Counted from the first letter of the stretch, positions 29,496 through 39,947 are shown. The stretch is 64,000 nt of DNA from an uncultured Pelagibacteraceae bacterium (GCA_902589505.1 CACITE010000004.1:1-64000), one strand, 5' to 3'. Notes: a model not told the origin generated them from the letters alone. Made by a program: numbers and translations.

Positions 29496-30659
29496 CTACT
29501 TTTTAAAAACTGAAGTTTTGTCTGTTTTTTCCCACGAAAATGAACCATCTGATCTTGGTTTTCTTCCAAAATGACCATACGCTGATGTGCATTCATATAT
29601 AGGTTTATTCAATAATAGCATCTCTCTAATTCCTCTAGGGCTCAAATCAAAATTGTCTTTTATTATCTTTTCTACATGCTTTGATTTTTCTTCATCTCCA
29701 TCAAAAAGATCCACATAGATAGATAGAGGTTTAGAAACTCCAATAGCATAAGCAAGTTGTATTAAACATTTGTCTGCAATTTTTGAAGCAACAACATTTT
29801 TTGCTACATATCTTGCTGCATAAGCAGCAGATCGATCCACTTTACTAGGATCTTTACCAGAAAAAGCTCCACCGCCATGTGGAGCCGCACCTCCATAAGT
29901 ATCTACGATTATTTTTCGTCCTGTTAAACCAGAGTCTCCATCAGGCCCACCAATAATAAACTGACCTGTTGGATTAACATAAAATTCTTCATCTTTTAAA
30001 TTTGATAAAAGTTTTTTAGGAATAGATTTTTCCAAATAAGGTCTTACAATTTCTTTAACTTGCGATTGGTTTACTGTGGGAGAGTGTTGTGTCGAAATAA
30101 CCACCGAAGTAACTTTTACCGGTTTTCCATTTTCATACATCATCGTCACTTGGCTTTTTGAATCCGGTTCTAATTTATTGGCTTTTCCACTTTTTCTGTC
30201 TTCGGCCATCAATTCTAAAATTTTATGTGAGTAATATATCGGTGCTGGCATTAACACTTCTGTTTCATTACATGCATAACCAAACATAATACCTTGATCG
30301 CCAGCTCCCTCGTCTTTATTTCCTTTTGAATCAACACCCATAGCAATGTCTGAAGATTGAGAATGTAAGTGAACATCTATGTTACAATTTTTCCAATGAA
30401 ATCCTTTTTGCTCATAACCTATATCTTTTATACAACCACGAACTTTTTCGATTAAATCATCTTTTTTTATTTCCGGCCCTCTTGTTTCACCAGCTAACAC
30501 TACTTTGTTAGTCGTCGTTAATGTTTCACATGCCACCCTTGATAGAGGCTCTTTTGATAAATATGTATCAACAACCATATCCGATATGCGATCACAAACT
30601 TTGTCAGGATGTCCCTCTGATACAGACTCGCTAGTAAATAAATAAGATTTTTTGCTCAT
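29496..30659 (-). CDS. metK: S-adenosylmethionine synthetase
   Basis: 387 residues. Motifs include [20 protein letters not shown] at the N terminus, [41 protein letters not shown] (quoted in parts: [14 protein letters not shown]) and [17 protein letters not shown] at the end. It makes SAM from methionine and ATP. Its ATG shares one base with the lnt stop (TAATG), so it is coupled to lnt. No SAM riboswitch is visible because there is no room upstream. The metK-lnt order is typical for alphaproteobacteria. Confidence 0.97.
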   Translation of the reverse strand: MSKKSYLFTSESVSEGHPDKVCDRISDMVVDTYLSKEPLSRVACETLTTTNKVVLAGETRGPEIKKDDLIEKVRGCIKDIGYEQKGFHWKNCNIDVHLHSQSSDIAMGVDSKGNKDEGAGDQGIMFGYACNETEVLMPAPIYYSHKILELMAEDRKSGKANKLEPDSKSQVTMMYENGKPVKVTSVVISTQHSPTVNQSQVKEIVRPYLEKSIPKKLLSNLKDEEFYVNPTGQFIIGGPDGDSGLTGRKIIVDTYGGAAPHGGGAFSGKDPSKVDRSAAYAARYVAKNVVASKIADKCLIQLAYAIGVSKPLSIYVDLFDGDEEKSKHVEKIIKDNFDLSPRGIREMLLLNKPIYECTSAYGHFGRKPRSDGSFSWEKTDKTSVFKK

Positions 30660-32233
30660 TAAATTTTAAATTTTTTAAAAATTAAAAGTAGAAATATATA
30701 TAAAAAAATCATTAAAAAAAATATTTTATTTCCAAGATTTGAGAATAGAGTTGAGCTGTAATAATTGGGAAAATTTAGCTCTATATTTCCTGACTCTCCC
30801 GTATTAAGTGATTTAATAATTTTTCCATTAGGATCAACAAATGCTGAGATACCCCTATTTGCAGATCTTCCTATAAAAACACCTTCCTCTATTGATCTAT
30901 AAATTGTTTTTGTAAAATGTTGATATGGCCCGATTGATTTACCAAACCAAGCATCTTCTGAAATATTAACTACTAGGTCAGGTGATTGTTTTTTTTCTTT
31001 TATTTTTCCTGAATAAATTATTTCATAACAAATTAACGGTAGTATTAATTTTTCATTAAACTCGCTACCTAAGTTTATTGTGTTTCTAATATCTCCGGGC
31101 GAAAATGAATTATAACCTGAAGTGATTTTTTTTAAACCAAATCTTGATAAAAATTTTTCAAAAGGTAAAAATTCACCAAATGGAACAAGATTTATTTTAT
31201 TATATAAAGATAAAACTTCCAATTTATGATTCAATAATACCAAACTATTAAAATATTTTTTATCACTAACATTTTCAAGATTTGTATAGTTATTTATTCC
31301 TAAAATTATTAAATGATTTTCAGAAAATTTATCTTCGAATAATTTTTTATATTTTTTAATTTCTTTTATATAAGATTGATAAAATATTCCTTCTGGCCAA
31401 ATAAATAAAGTTTTTTTATCTTTTTGTGGATCGCTAATTTTAATTAACCTTTCTAATTGAGACTTTTCACTTTTGGTATTGTAGTCCTTTAAAGAGAAAT
31501 TAGGAGAAACTATCTTTACACTTATATAATTATCAAATTCGTATTTACTATTATTAATCTTCAATATTCCATATATGTAATTTGAGACAAAAAGTATTAA
31601 AAAAAATATAAGAGGAAAAAAATTTTTTAAAACAACTTTTTTTTGGAAAAACAAAAAAGGAATGCAAAATATTGTGACTGAAATTAAGCTTAATGAATAC
31701 GAGCCAATTAATGATAAAATTTGTATAGTTTCAAGTGACGATGACCAAGTATATGCAATTAAATTCCAAGGAAAACCAGTTAAAATATTTCCTCTTAAAA
31801 ATTCAAATAATGAAAATACTAAAGAAAAAAATAATATGAATGAAAAATTTCTTTCAGCAAAAAAGCCTACAAGTAAAATTGATAGCCCAAAAAACAGTGA
31901 TAAAAATAAAGGAATTAATACAAGCGCTAATGGAATGAAACCTTTAAACATATCGTCATGAGTTAAAGAAATAGTAATCCAATAGTTACCTAACAAAAAA
32001 AAGCCAAAGCCAAAAGCACAACCTAAATAAAAAAAATATTTATTTGATTTTTTTTTTCTATATTTAGTTTTAGTTTTTTTTTTAACCACTAAAATTAAAA
32101 ATAATAATAATGAAAATGTAAAAAAGTTTATAAATGTAAAATTATAAGGCGCAAAACCAAGTGTTGTTAATGCACCGAGTATAAATGGAGCAAAAAATAT
32201 AACAAAAAATTTATTATTTATTAAATTAGTCAA
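30659..32233 (-). CDS. lnt: Apolipoprotein N-acyltransferase
   Basis: 524-residue inner-membrane enzyme with about six hydrophobic segments in residues 10-220 and one at the C terminus, around a periplasmic nitrilase-like domain. The catalytic triad is visible: glutamate in IWPEGIFY, lysine in [16 protein letters not shown], and cysteine in [10 protein letters not shown]. It acylates the N terminus of lipoproteins, such as the several lipoproteins in this window. It overlaps ybeY by 4 bases and metK by 1 base. The corC-type gene and the small HTH gene often found near lnt are absent. Confidence 0.94.
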   Translation of the reverse strand: MTNLINNKFFVIFFAPFILGALTTLGFAPYNFTFINFFTFSLLLFLILVVKKKTKTKYRKKKSNKYFFYLGCAFGFGFFLLGNYWITISLTHDDMFKGFIPLALVLIPLFLSLFFGLSILLVGFFAERNFSFILFFSLVFSLFEFLRGNILTGFPWNLIAYTWSSSLETIQILSLIGSYSLSLISVTIFCIPFLFFQKKVVLKNFFPLIFFLILFVSNYIYGILKINNSKYEFDNYISVKIVSPNFSLKDYNTKSEKSQLERLIKISDPQKDKKTLFIWPEGIFYQSYIKEIKKYKKLFEDKFSENHLIILGINNYTNLENVSDKKYFNSLVLLNHKLEVLSLYNKINLVPFGEFLPFEKFLSRFGLKKITSGYNSFSPGDIRNTINLGSEFNEKLILPLICYEIIYSGKIKEKKQSPDLVVNISEDAWFGKSIGPYQHFTKTIYRSIEEGVFIGRSANRGISAFVDPNGKIIKSLNTGESGNIELNFPNYYSSTLFSNLGNKIFFLMIFLYIFLLLIFKKFKI

Positions 32234-32691
32234 ATTGATTTTAAAATCCTTTTTTCAATTTTATTCATTTTAAAATAATCTTTATCACTAACATGATTGT
32301 ATCCAATTAAATGTAAAAGTCCGTGAATCCACACTTTATCAAATTCTTTTGAAAAATTACTTTTTATTGACCTTAAATTAATAATTTCATAAGAAACGGC
32401 TATATCTCCAATGTATATATTTTTATCTTTTATTACTTTCAAATTTTTTAATGGATAATAAGGAAATGACAAAACATCTGTTGTCTTATTACATTTTCTA
32501 AATTTTCTGTTAAGTTTTTTCATTTTTAATGAATTTGTTAATAAGATGGTAAAAGTTATTTTTTTTCCTTTAAAAAATTTTACTATTTTAGAAATTCTTT
32601 TTAGTTTTTTATAAAAATATTTTTTTAAGTTTTTAATTTTTTTTTGCCAAGACTTATTATCAATCTCAACATTAATCTTTATCATTGGCAT
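32230..32691 (-). CDS. ybeY: Endoribonuclease YbeY (rRNA maturation)
   Basis: 153 residues. The zinc motif is HGLLHLIGYNHVSD, matching H-G-x-L-H-L-x-G-Y-D-H except that the aspartate is asparagine. TDVLSFPYYPL is also a family motif. It matures the 3' end of 16S rRNA and takes part in ribosome quality control. Its start overlaps phoH by 20 bases, or 14 if the third-codon ATG is used. It overlaps lnt by 4. Confidence 0.93.
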   Translation of the reverse strand: MPMIKINVEIDNKSWQKKIKNLKKYFYKKLKRISKIVKFFKGKKITFTILLTNSLKMKKLNRKFRKCNKTTDVLSFPYYPLKNLKVIKDKNIYIGDIAVSYEIINLRSIKSNFSKEFDKVWIHGLLHLIGYNHVSDKDYFKMNKIEKRILKSI

Positions 32692-33691
32692 TATGTTGAT
32701 AAGCTTCTACAATTTTTGTTACCAATGGATCTCTCATTACATCCTTGTGTGTAAAATTTACTACTGCTATTTCTGTAATATTTTTTAATATTTTTTGAGA
32801 TTTTATTAATCCTGATTGACTCTTATTGGGCAAATCAACTTGTGAAGGATCACCGTTTACTACAAGTTTTGAATTTTCTCCTATTCTAGTTAAAAACATT
32901 TTAATTTGAGTTTCTGTTGCATTTTGTGCCTCGTCTAAAATAGCAAATGAATTTTTTAGAGTACGTCCTCTCATAAAAGCAAGTGGCGCTATTTCAATTG
33001 CGCCAGATTCTATTTTTCTTTGAATTTTATCATAATCTAATAAATCGTAGAGTGAATCGTACAATGGTCTTAGATAAGGGTCTATTTTATCTTTCATATC
33101 TCCTGGTAAAAAACCTAATCTTTCTCCTGCTTCAACGGCAGGTCTTGATAATATTATTCGTTCTACCTTTTTTTCTAGCAACATAGATAATGCTGCTGCA
33201 ACAGCTAAGTAAGTTTTTCCTGTTCCCGCAGGTCCCATAGATATTACTATTTTGTTTGTTTTAAGTGATTTAACATACTCTTTTTGTTTTTGTGATCTTG
33301 CTATTACAGATCTCTTTGGGGTTTTAATTACACCTTCTAGAGATTGAATATTTGATCCATTTATTTTGTCTTTTATCATTTCACCATTTAAAGCAGCGAT
33401 TAAATCATTTTTATCTATTTTTTTGTCAGATCTAAAGCGATCGATTAAATACTCTATAGCATTTTTAACTTTATGATTTGCATTTTTTTCACCTTTAATA
33501 AGGATTGAATTGCCTCTAAAAAAGATTTTAGAACCACTTTTTTTTTCCAATTCTTTAAAATTTTGGTCAAATGAACCAGCTATTTCCATTAAAATTTTAT
33601 TATTAAATATATTTATATTTATTGAATCATCATCTCCATATGTAATAGAGATTTCCTTATTATTTCTGTTTTGTTTATTTACTTTAATCAA
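32672..33691 (-). CDS. phoH: PhoH family ATPase
   Basis: 339 residues. A Walker A motif MGPAGTGKTYLA spans about 152-163, Walker B is FAILDEAQNATE, and RPAVEAGERLGFLPGDM and GDPSQVDLP are family stretches. PhoH proteins are RNA-linked ATPases of uncertain activity, usually paired with YbeY as here. miaB is two bases upstream. Confidence 0.94.
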   Translation of the reverse strand: MIKVNKQNRNNKEISITYGDDDSININIFNNKILMEIAGSFDQNFKELEKKSGSKIFFRGNSILIKGEKNANHKVKNAIEYLIDRFRSDKKIDKNDLIAALNGEMIKDKINGSNIQSLEGVIKTPKRSVIARSQKQKEYVKSLKTNKIVISMGPAGTGKTYLAVAAALSMLLEKKVERIILSRPAVEAGERLGFLPGDMKDKIDPYLRPLYDSLYDLLDYDKIQRKIESGAIEIAPLAFMRGRTLKNSFAILDEAQNATETQIKMFLTRIGENSKLVVNGDPSQVDLPNKSQSGLIKSQKILKNITEIAVVNFTHKDVMRDPLVTKIVEAYQHNANDKD

Positions 33692-33693
33692 AA

Positions 33694-35022
33694 TTAAGCC
33701 GCTTTCACTTTATTAATTTTATGACTACTAAATAAATTCTTTTTGTTACAACTCGTTATTTTTACTTTTACAAGTTCTCCAATTTTAGAATCATCTGCAT
33801 CCAATATAACGGGAATCATAGTTTTTGTTCTACCAAAATATTTTTCTTCTTTCTCTAATTTGTTTTCAATCAACACTTCGCAATTTTTTGATAAATATTT
33901 TTTATTATTTTTATATTGAAAATTTTCAAGAATATTTTGTAATATTTTAAGCCTTTTTATATTTTCTTCAATATTATTTAGCTCTTTTTTAGCAGAGGGT
34001 GTGCCGGGTCTTGGACTAAAAATAAAAGAATATGAATTTAAAAAACCTACTTTTTCAACTAAATCAACTGTATCTTGAAAATCTTTCTCAGTTTCACCAG
34101 GATACCCCACAATAAAATCGCTTGAAATTTTTATATTTTCATTAGCTTTTTTTAACTTTTCAATAATTGAAAAATAATATTCCCGATCATGTTTTCTATT
34201 CATTAACTTAAGAACTTTATTAGATCCGCTTTGAATAGGTAAATGAAGAAGTGGCATCAATTTTTCGCAATTAGTGAAACACTCGATCAAATCATCGGTC
34301 ATATCTTTTGGATGTGAAGTTGTAAACCTAATTCTTTTTAATTCAGTAATATTATTTAAGGCTATTATTAGCGAAGAAAGTTTGTATTTATTATTAAAAT
34401 TATAAGCATTAACATTTTGGCCAAGTAAAATAATTTCCTTTACACCATTGCTAACTAGATTTTTTGCTTCGTTAATGACCTGACTAAACGATCTCGAATA
34501 TTCGGGTCCTCTGGTATAGGGCACTACACAAAAATTACAAAATTTATCGCATCCTTCTTGGATTGTTATATATGAAGAAGTTTTATTTTGTGAATTAGAA
34601 ATTTTTTCTAGTAAATCAAATTTATTAATAACATCAAATTCAGTTTCATTGATTTTTTTCTTTTTTCTTTCATAATCTAAAATTAAATCTCCAATTTTAT
34701 GGTAAGATTGAGGTCCTATTACCATATCAATATACGGCTCTCGCTTAATCATTTCATTTGATTCAGCTTGTGCAACACAACCAGAAACAACTACTAGTGG
34801 CTTTTTTAAATTTTTGAAATCCTTTCTAATCCTTCCAATTTCATCATATACTTTTTCAGTTGCTTTTTCACGAATATGGCATGTGTTAAGAACAAAACAG
34901 TCTGCTTCTTTTTTTACTAAAGTTTTAGTATATCCAATTAATGAAACAATGTCATAAATACGATTTGAATCATATTCATTCATTTGACACCCGAAAGTTT
35001 TGATAAATATTTTTTTAGACAA
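33694..35022 (-). CDS. miaB: tRNA-2-methylthio-N6-dimethylallyladenosine synthase
   Basis: 442 residues. The N-terminal cluster cysteines are Cys12 (FGCQMNEYDS), Cys48 (NTCHIREKA) and Cys82 (SGCVAQAE). The radical SAM motif CDKFCNFC has Cys158, Cys162 and Cys165. A TRAM domain ends the protein. It adds a methylthio group to i6A37 of tRNA. fur is 5 bases upstream and phoH 2 bases downstream. Confidence 0.96.
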   Translation of the reverse strand: MSKKIFIKTFGCQMNEYDSNRIYDIVSLIGYTKTLVKKEADCFVLNTCHIREKATEKVYDEIGRIRKDFKNLKKPLVVVSGCVAQAESNEMIKREPYIDMVIGPQSYHKIGDLILDYERKKKKINETEFDVINKFDLLEKISNSQNKTSSYITIQEGCDKFCNFCVVPYTRGPEYSRSFSQVINEAKNLVSNGVKEIILLGQNVNAYNFNNKYKLSSLIIALNNITELKRIRFTTSHPKDMTDDLIECFTNCEKLMPLLHLPIQSGSNKVLKLMNRKHDREYYFSIIEKLKKANENIKISSDFIVGYPGETEKDFQDTVDLVEKVGFLNSYSFIFSPRPGTPSAKKELNNIEENIKRLKILQNILENFQYKNNKKYLSKNCEVLIENKLEKEEKYFGRTKTMIPVILDADDSKIGELVKVKITSCNKKNLFSSHKINKVKAA

Positions 35023-35027
35023 TGTTT

Positions 35028-35438
35028 TTATTTTTTAATTTTAGAACCATACAATTCTAATCTGTGATCAACAAGTTTGTAACCAAGTTTTTCTGCAACT
35101 TTTTTTTGTAGTTTTTCGATATCCTCATTAACAAATTCGGTTATCTCTCCTGTGTTAACATCTATTAAATGATCATGATGTTGTTCTGGAATTTCTTCAT
35201 ATCTCGCCTTGCTGCCTTTAAAATCATGTTTTGCCACTACTCCAGCTTCTTCAAATAATTTTACTGTTCTATATACAGTCGCGATACTAATTTTGTTATC
35301 ATGCTTATTAACTCTTTTATGCAGTTCGTCCACATCTGGATGATCATTTGAATCGGACATGACTTTGGCTATAACTTTTCTTTGATCAGTTAGCCGTACA
35401 CCTCTCTTAACACATAAATCTTCTATAACACTTTTCAT
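35028..35438 (-). CDS. fur: Fur-family transcriptional regulator (Fur/Mur)
   Basis: 136 residues. It has the winged-helix region RLTDQRKVIAKVMSD and ISIATVYRTVKLFEEAGVV, then the metal-site histidines EQHHDHLIDVNTGEI. The CXXC zinc pairs of E. coli Fur are missing, as in many alphaproteobacterial Fur/Mur proteins, which may sense iron or manganese. It is the second Fur-family gene here, the other being irr. Its place before miaB-phoH-ybeY is conserved. The ligand is not decidable by eye. Confidence 0.92.
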   Translation of the reverse strand: MKSVIEDLCVKRGVRLTDQRKVIAKVMSDSNDHPDVDELHKRVNKHDNKISIATVYRTVKLFEEAGVVAKHDFKGSKARYEEIPEQHHDHLIDVNTGEITEFVNEDIEKLQKKVAEKLGYKLVDHRLELYGSKIKK

Positions 35439-35486
35439 ATATTGCTATTTTATATTATAACTAAAAAACATTTTTTCAAAAAGAGT

Positions 35487-36092
35487 TTAACTCAAATATA
35501 ATGGTTTAATCAATTCCTCATCTAATAAGCCTTTTAATTGAAGAAATTCAAGCTCATTATAATCTAAGTCGACAATATTTAAATTACTTAGTTGAAGCAA
35601 TTTTTTATCAAAATGTTTGGTTACATACCTTGGAGTTACAATAAAATTATTTTTGTATTTATTTACTATTTCATCAATACTTACTTCTTCAACTTTTGAA
35701 ATATCTTTAAGCTTTTCATCAAATTTTTTAATAAAATATTTTTCTCTGAATTTGATTAAACAAAAAATATAATCTTTTTTGTTAAAAAATTTAGCACAAG
35801 ACCATATAAAAGTATTATATCCGAACAAATTCAAATTTTTTGCCAAACTAATTCCTTTAGCTGTCGCTAAAGATCCTCTAATTCCAGAAAAATTTCCCGG
35901 TCCTTGATTCACAAAAATTTGAGATAAATCTTCAAATTTTATATTATTTTCTTTAAAAAAAATTAAAATTTCGCTCATAAACAAATCATTTCTCGATTTA
36001 TCACTTTGCAAAATTTTTATAAATGTTTTATTTTTAGACTTTACAAATAACGAACCTATGTCGGTACTAAAATTTATTGATAAAAAATTCAT
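35487..36092 (-). CDS. tsaB: tRNA threonylcarbamoyladenosine biosynthesis protein TsaB
   Basis: 201 residues with MNFLSINFST aligned to the family start M-x-I-L-A-I-D-T-S, and the conserved IFVNQGPGNFSGIRGSLATAKG. The frame extends three codons to an ATG at 36101, but the inner ATG at 36092 fits the family better. It partners TsaD and TsaE to make t6A37 in tRNA. Its 5' end overlaps the start of the divergent deacetylase gene (36058). rimI, usually next to tsaB, is absent. Confidence 0.87.
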   Translation of the reverse strand: MNFLSINFSTDIGSLFVKSKNKTFIKILQSDKSRNDLFMSEILIFFKENNIKFEDLSQIFVNQGPGNFSGIRGSLATAKGISLAKNLNLFGYNTFIWSCAKFFNKKDYIFCLIKFREKYFIKKFDEKLKDISKVEEVSIDEIVNKYKNNFIVTPRYVTKHFDKKLLQLSNLNIVDLDYNELEFLQLKGLLDEELIKPLYLS

Positions 36093-37119
36093 AATATTCA
36101 TATTGATACTACTATTATTATCAATAAGTAAATCCTTTGCTATAAATTTAAATTCATTTAATACTGATAAGGGTGTAATAGCTTTGATGTATCATCGATT
36201 CAATGAAAATAAATATCCTTCCACAAACATAAGAAACGAAATTTTTTTAGAACATTTAAAAGAAATAAATAATTCTGATTTAGAATTTATTTCTTTTAAT
36301 AAGTTTAGTGAAATTATTAAAGTTAAAATGGAGAGAAATTATTTACTTTTAACAATTGATGATGCTTTTGAATCTTTTTATTTAAATGCTTGGCCTGTAC
36401 TTAAAAAAAGAAAAATTCCTTTCGTCCTTTTTGTAAGCACTAGAGAAATTGGTAAATATGGGTACATGACTTGGGCGCAAATAAAAGAGATCGAGTCCAG
36501 TGATTTAGCCACCATAGGAAACCATAGTCATTCTCATGAGTATTTAATAGATTGGAAAGAAAATAAAATAAAAGAAGATTTAGAAAATTCTATAAATATT
36601 TTTGAAAAAGAATTGGGCTATTCTCCTAAATTATTTTCTTATCCTTTTGGAGAGTATAGTACTAACCTTAAAAATATTGTAAAAGATTTAAATTTTGAAT
36701 TTGCCTTTGGACAACACTCAGGTGTGATAGACTCGAGTAAAGATTTTCTTGAATTGCCAAGATTTCCAATAAACGAAAAATATGGAGAGTTAAAAAGATT
36801 TAAGTCTATTTTACAAACTTTACCTTTCCCATATGAAAGTATTACTCCAGAAAATAGATATCTTATCAAAAACGAAAACCCTCCAGAAATTAAAATAAAA
36901 TTTTTTGAAAATTTATTAAATATAAAAAACGTTAATTGCTATTCCAATGAAGGAAACAAATGGAGAAAATCTCATATTGAGCATATTAGTAATCATGAAA
37001 TAAAAATATTAATAAAAGAAAAGTTTATTACAGAAAGAGGGAGAATTAACTGCTCACTACAAGAAAATTCTGGAAAATGGAGATGGTTAGGCGTTCAATA
37101 TGTTATTGCTGAATATTAA
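36058..37119 (+). CDS. Polysaccharide deacetylase (NodB homology) family, exported
   Basis: 353 residues with a signal peptide or anchor (residues 10-28, FIIFILILLLLSISKSFA). The deacetylase domain has GVIALMYHRFNEN near the start, LLTIDDAFESFY with the metal-site DD, IGNHSHSHEYL with the HxxxH zinc histidines, and LFSYPFGEYSTNLK. Members remove N- or O-acetyl groups from chitin, peptidoglycan or other polysaccharides. The substrate here is unknown. The ATG lies inside the 5' end of tsaB on the other strand, an unusual divergent overlap. An in-frame TTG at 36103 would leave a signal peptide with no basic residues, so I keep 36058. Confidence 0.8.
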   Translation: MSVLKFIDKKFIIFILILLLLSISKSFAINLNSFNTDKGVIALMYHRFNENKYPSTNIRNEIFLEHLKEINNSDLEFISFNKFSEIIKVKMERNYLLLTIDDAFESFYLNAWPVLKKRKIPFVLFVSTREIGKYGYMTWAQIKEIESSDLATIGNHSHSHEYLIDWKENKIKEDLENSINIFEKELGYSPKLFSYPFGEYSTNLKNIVKDLNFEFAFGQHSGVIDSSKDFLELPRFPINEKYGELKRFKSILQTLPFPYESITPENRYLIKNENPPEIKIKFFENLLNIKNVNCYSNEGNKWRKSHIEHISNHEIKILIKEKFITERGRINCSLQENSGKWRWLGVQYVIAEY

Positions 37120-37129
37120 TGCTGAACTT

Positions 37130-38323
37130 TTATAGTGCTAGACCTTTTTTCAAATTCGTAGGCAATAAATTAGCTTTATCAAAATCTGTTAAAGAATTAT
37201 TTTCTATAACTGTTCTAATAATTTTTACATACTCTTCTCCAATTCCAGCATAGTTTTTTATATGCTCAACTAAGTCCAAACCTGTAATATCTTTGTTTTT
37301 TTCTCTTAACTGCGCTCTTGTTTCTCTAAATTCTTTATATGCATTATGAGTATTTAAATTATTTTTATATGCTCTAACTGAAGCTTTAAGAATTTGAAAC
37401 TGCAGAACTCTATGTGTTTTTTTAGGATCTTTGTTTTTTGGCTTAATGCCTTTTTTACTCCACGTCCATTGTCCAAATAAAGCATTTCCCTCTAAAGCAA
37501 ACCTAGATGTTCCCCAACCGCTTTCGTTGGCTGCTTGCGCTAAAGCTAGGGACACCGGTATTGTATCCATTCTCATTTTAAGTTTAGATAAATCTTGGTC
37601 ATCAATTTTATATTCTTTAAACCTTCTTTTAAGCCAAACTCGTTCACCTACAGTATTAAAGTTTTTGCCTAATATTTTAAAAAGTTTTTCTCTATCTTCA
37701 GTAATTTTTTTGTTCTCATCAAGTATTAAAGGTAAAACAATTTTAATAAATAATTCTCTTTTTTTTCTTGTATCTCCAAGAGATTTAAGATCCCTTGGAA
37801 GTTTTGTAAGATATATAGGCTTTACTTTTTGTCCAGCTCTAACACCTTTTAAATCGTAACCTAAATCATCAAACAGATTACTAGTAGTTTCAGAATTTAA
37901 ACTTACTGTGTTATCGTAATTCTGATTGGCTTTAGGTAGTTCAATTTTTTTTTCTTCTTTAGATTTTTTAGATATAGGTTTTTTATACTCTTGAGCTACA
38001 TAAGTAAATTTGACTTCGTTAACAACACTTTTAATATATGGTCGAATACTAATCAAACAACCCAAAAAAAAGATGAATGCGAATGTTAAATAAACATTCC
38101 TTATAGAATTTTCTTTTATTTCTTGTTTTGCTAAAGCTTTATCACTAGATCGGTTTACTGGTAATTTAATTCTATGTTTAATTAGCAATAATTCTAATTG
38201 AGAAATAGTTAGTCTTTTTGCACTTCTTGCATAACTTTTTATCTCAACCACACCATATAGTTTGGCAAGATGCAGCAATTGGTCACGGTAAGACTTAAAC
38301 AGTTTTTCTATTTTTTTTCCCAT
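37130..38323 (-). CDS. Bax-like glucosaminidase (peptidoglycan hydrolase) family protein
   Basis: 397 residues. A single membrane segment near residues 76-93 (VYLTFAFIFFLGCLIS) places the C-terminal half in the periplasm. The glucosaminidase/Bax domain is recognised by PVSLALAQAANESGWGTSRFA, with the presumed catalytic glutamate, then NALFGQWTW and AYKNNLNTHNAYKEFR. Such enzymes cleave peptidoglycan glycans. The N-terminal 75 residues are basic, without a clear domain. It lies in the conserved murJ-trpS-nfu-tsaB series as an added gene. Confidence 0.82.
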   Translation of the reverse strand: MGKKIEKLFKSYRDQLLHLAKLYGVVEIKSYARSAKRLTISQLELLLIKHRIKLPVNRSSDKALAKQEIKENSIRNVYLTFAFIFFLGCLISIRPYIKSVVNEVKFTYVAQEYKKPISKKSKEEKKIELPKANQNYDNTVSLNSETTSNLFDDLGYDLKGVRAGQKVKPIYLTKLPRDLKSLGDTRKKRELFIKIVLPLILDENKKITEDREKLFKILGKNFNTVGERVWLKRRFKEYKIDDQDLSKLKMRMDTIPVSLALAQAANESGWGTSRFALEGNALFGQWTWSKKGIKPKNKDPKKTHRVLQFQILKASVRAYKNNLNTHNAYKEFRETRAQLREKNKDITGLDLVEHIKNYAGIGEEYVKIIRTVIENNSLTDFDKANLLPTNLKKGLAL

Positions 38324-38326
38324 TTT

Positions 38327-38887
38327 TTATAATGCCTCAACACTTTTTACTTCAGGTATATAATGACATAAAAGATTTTGTACTCCTTGCTTTAATGTCA
38401 TTATAGAGCTTGGGCATCCTGAGCAACTTCCTTTAAGTTCAACGGTAACCACGCCATCTTTAAAGGATTTAAATGTAATATCTCCTCCATCCCTTGCGAC
38501 TGCCGGTCTTATTTTTGAATCTAAAATTTCGTTAATTTTATTAATTATATTGTTTGATTCATGTTTTGAATCTTTATTATTTTTTTTAAATTTTAAATCC
38601 TTACTCACTACAGCTTTTACACCTTTTGAATAATGATCATTAATTTCGGAAATAATTCCATGTTTCAAATCATCCCAATTTAAATTTTTTTCTTTTTTTA
38701 CTGTAATAAAATTTTCTCCAAGAAATACCATTAATGTACCTTCAATAGATAATATTCTGTTAACTAAAGGCACTTTAATACTTTCATCATTTTTTAAAAA
38801 TTCAACTGGACCTATTTCAGAAACTGTTTTACCTGGTAAAAATTTCAAAGTATCTGGATTCGGTGTATGTTCTGTTTCAATCAACAT
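38327..38887 (-). CDS. NfuA/NFU1-type Fe-S scaffold protein
   Basis: 186 residues with two domains. The N-terminal NFU domain starts MLIETEHTPNPDTLKFLPG and has PLVNRILSIEGTLMVFLGENFITV. The C-terminal NifU-like domain has RPAVARDGGDITF and GSCSGCPSSIMTLKQGVQNLL, with cluster cysteines Cys155 and Cys158. It carries Fe-S clusters to target proteins, many of which (MiaB, Nth, the Fe-S oxidoreductase) are in this window. trpS follows in the opposite map direction after 37 bases. Confidence 0.94.
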   Translation of the reverse strand: MLIETEHTPNPDTLKFLPGKTVSEIGPVEFLKNDESIKVPLVNRILSIEGTLMVFLGENFITVKKEKNLNWDDLKHGIISEINDHYSKGVKAVVSKDLKFKKNNKDSKHESNNIINKINEILDSKIRPAVARDGGDITFKSFKDGVVTVELKGSCSGCPSSIMTLKQGVQNLLCHYIPEVKSVEAL

Positions 38888-38924
38888 AATGCTTACCTAT
38901 ATATACTATATAAAAAATTTAACA

Positions 38925-39935
38925 TTAAGTGAACTTAGTTAAACCAATAATTTCATAAATTTCTTTAAGATTGTTTTTTGCCATCAAATCTGCCTTTTTT
39001 GCGCCTTTAGCCAAAATTTTATCAAGATAACTTTTGTCTTTTAGTAGTTTTTTTATTTCATTTCCAATAGGACAAATTTTTTCTATTATTGATTCGCTAA
39101 GTTTGCTCTTAAAGGTTGAAAAATTTTTTCCTCCAAATTCTTTCAAAACTTTACTTAATTCAATTCCATTTATACTTGCGTAAATGGATATGAGGTTTAA
39201 AGCTTCGTGTCTATTTTTAAGCCCATTTATTTCTGAAGGAATAGGATCATTATCAGTTTTAGCTTTTTTTATTTTCTGATCAATTAAATCTTTATCGTCT
39301 TTTAAATTTATTCGACTTTGATCAGAAGTTTCTGATTTGCTCATTTTCTTGGTGCCATCTCTTAAACTCATTACTCTAGGAATTTCTTTTGGTATCAGTG
39401 GTTCTACTATTGGAAAATAATCCTCACATTTAAAGTCGTGGTTAAATTTTTTTGCTATATCTCTAGTTAGTTCTAAATGTTGTTTTTGGTCTTCCCCAAC
39501 CGGAACATGAGTTGCCCTATATATAAGTATGTCAGCTGCCATTAAATTTGGATAAACCAATAAACCAACACTTGCATTTTCTTTGTTTGATCCAGCTTTT
39601 TCTTTAAATTGAGTCATTCGATTCATCCATCCAATTCGCGCAACACAATTAAATATCCAAGCAAGCTCGCTGTGTGCGGCCACACTTGCTTGATTAAATA
39701 TAACATTTTTTTCGGGATCTAATCCTGAAGCAACAAAACTGGCAACTGTTTCTAATATATTTGATTTTAATTCTTTTGGATCTTGATAGTTAGTTATTGC
39801 ATGCAAATCTACTATACAATAAACACATTCAAATTTACTTTGTAAATTAACAAAATTTTTTATAGCTCCCAAATAATTTCCCAAATGTAAATTTCCTGTC
39901 GGTTGAACTCCTGAAAATACCCTTTTTTTGTGCAT
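38925..39935 (-). CDS. trpS: Tryptophanyl-tRNA synthetase
   Basis: 336 residues, normal for bacterial TrpRS. The class I motifs are GNLHLGNYLGAI (HIGH-like) and KKMSKSETSDQ (KMSKS). VPVGEDQKQHLELTRDIA and NPDPIPSE-like KTDNDPIPSEING are also conserved. It charges tRNA-Trp. It lies 12 bases after murJ, as in many alphaproteobacteria. Confidence 0.97.
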   Translation of the reverse strand: MHKKRVFSGVQPTGNLHLGNYLGAIKNFVNLQSKFECVYCIVDLHAITNYQDPKELKSNILETVASFVASGLDPEKNVIFNQASVAAHSELAWIFNCVARIGWMNRMTQFKEKAGSNKENASVGLLVYPNLMAADILIYRATHVPVGEDQKQHLELTRDIAKKFNHDFKCEDYFPIVEPLIPKEIPRVMSLRDGTKKMSKSETSDQSRINLKDDKDLIDQKIKKAKTDNDPIPSEINGLKNRHEALNLISIYASINGIELSKVLKEFGGKNFSTFKSKLSESIIEKICPIGNEIKKLLKDKSYLDKILAKGAKKADLMAKNNLKEIYEIIGLTKFT

Positions 39936-39947
39936 AAATAAAATTTA

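Noticed and set aside
31662-31961. 99-codon plus-strand frame inside lnt
   Set aside because: It lies wholly within lnt in antisense, has no ribosome binding site or recognisable domain, and is hydrophilic low-complexity sequence.
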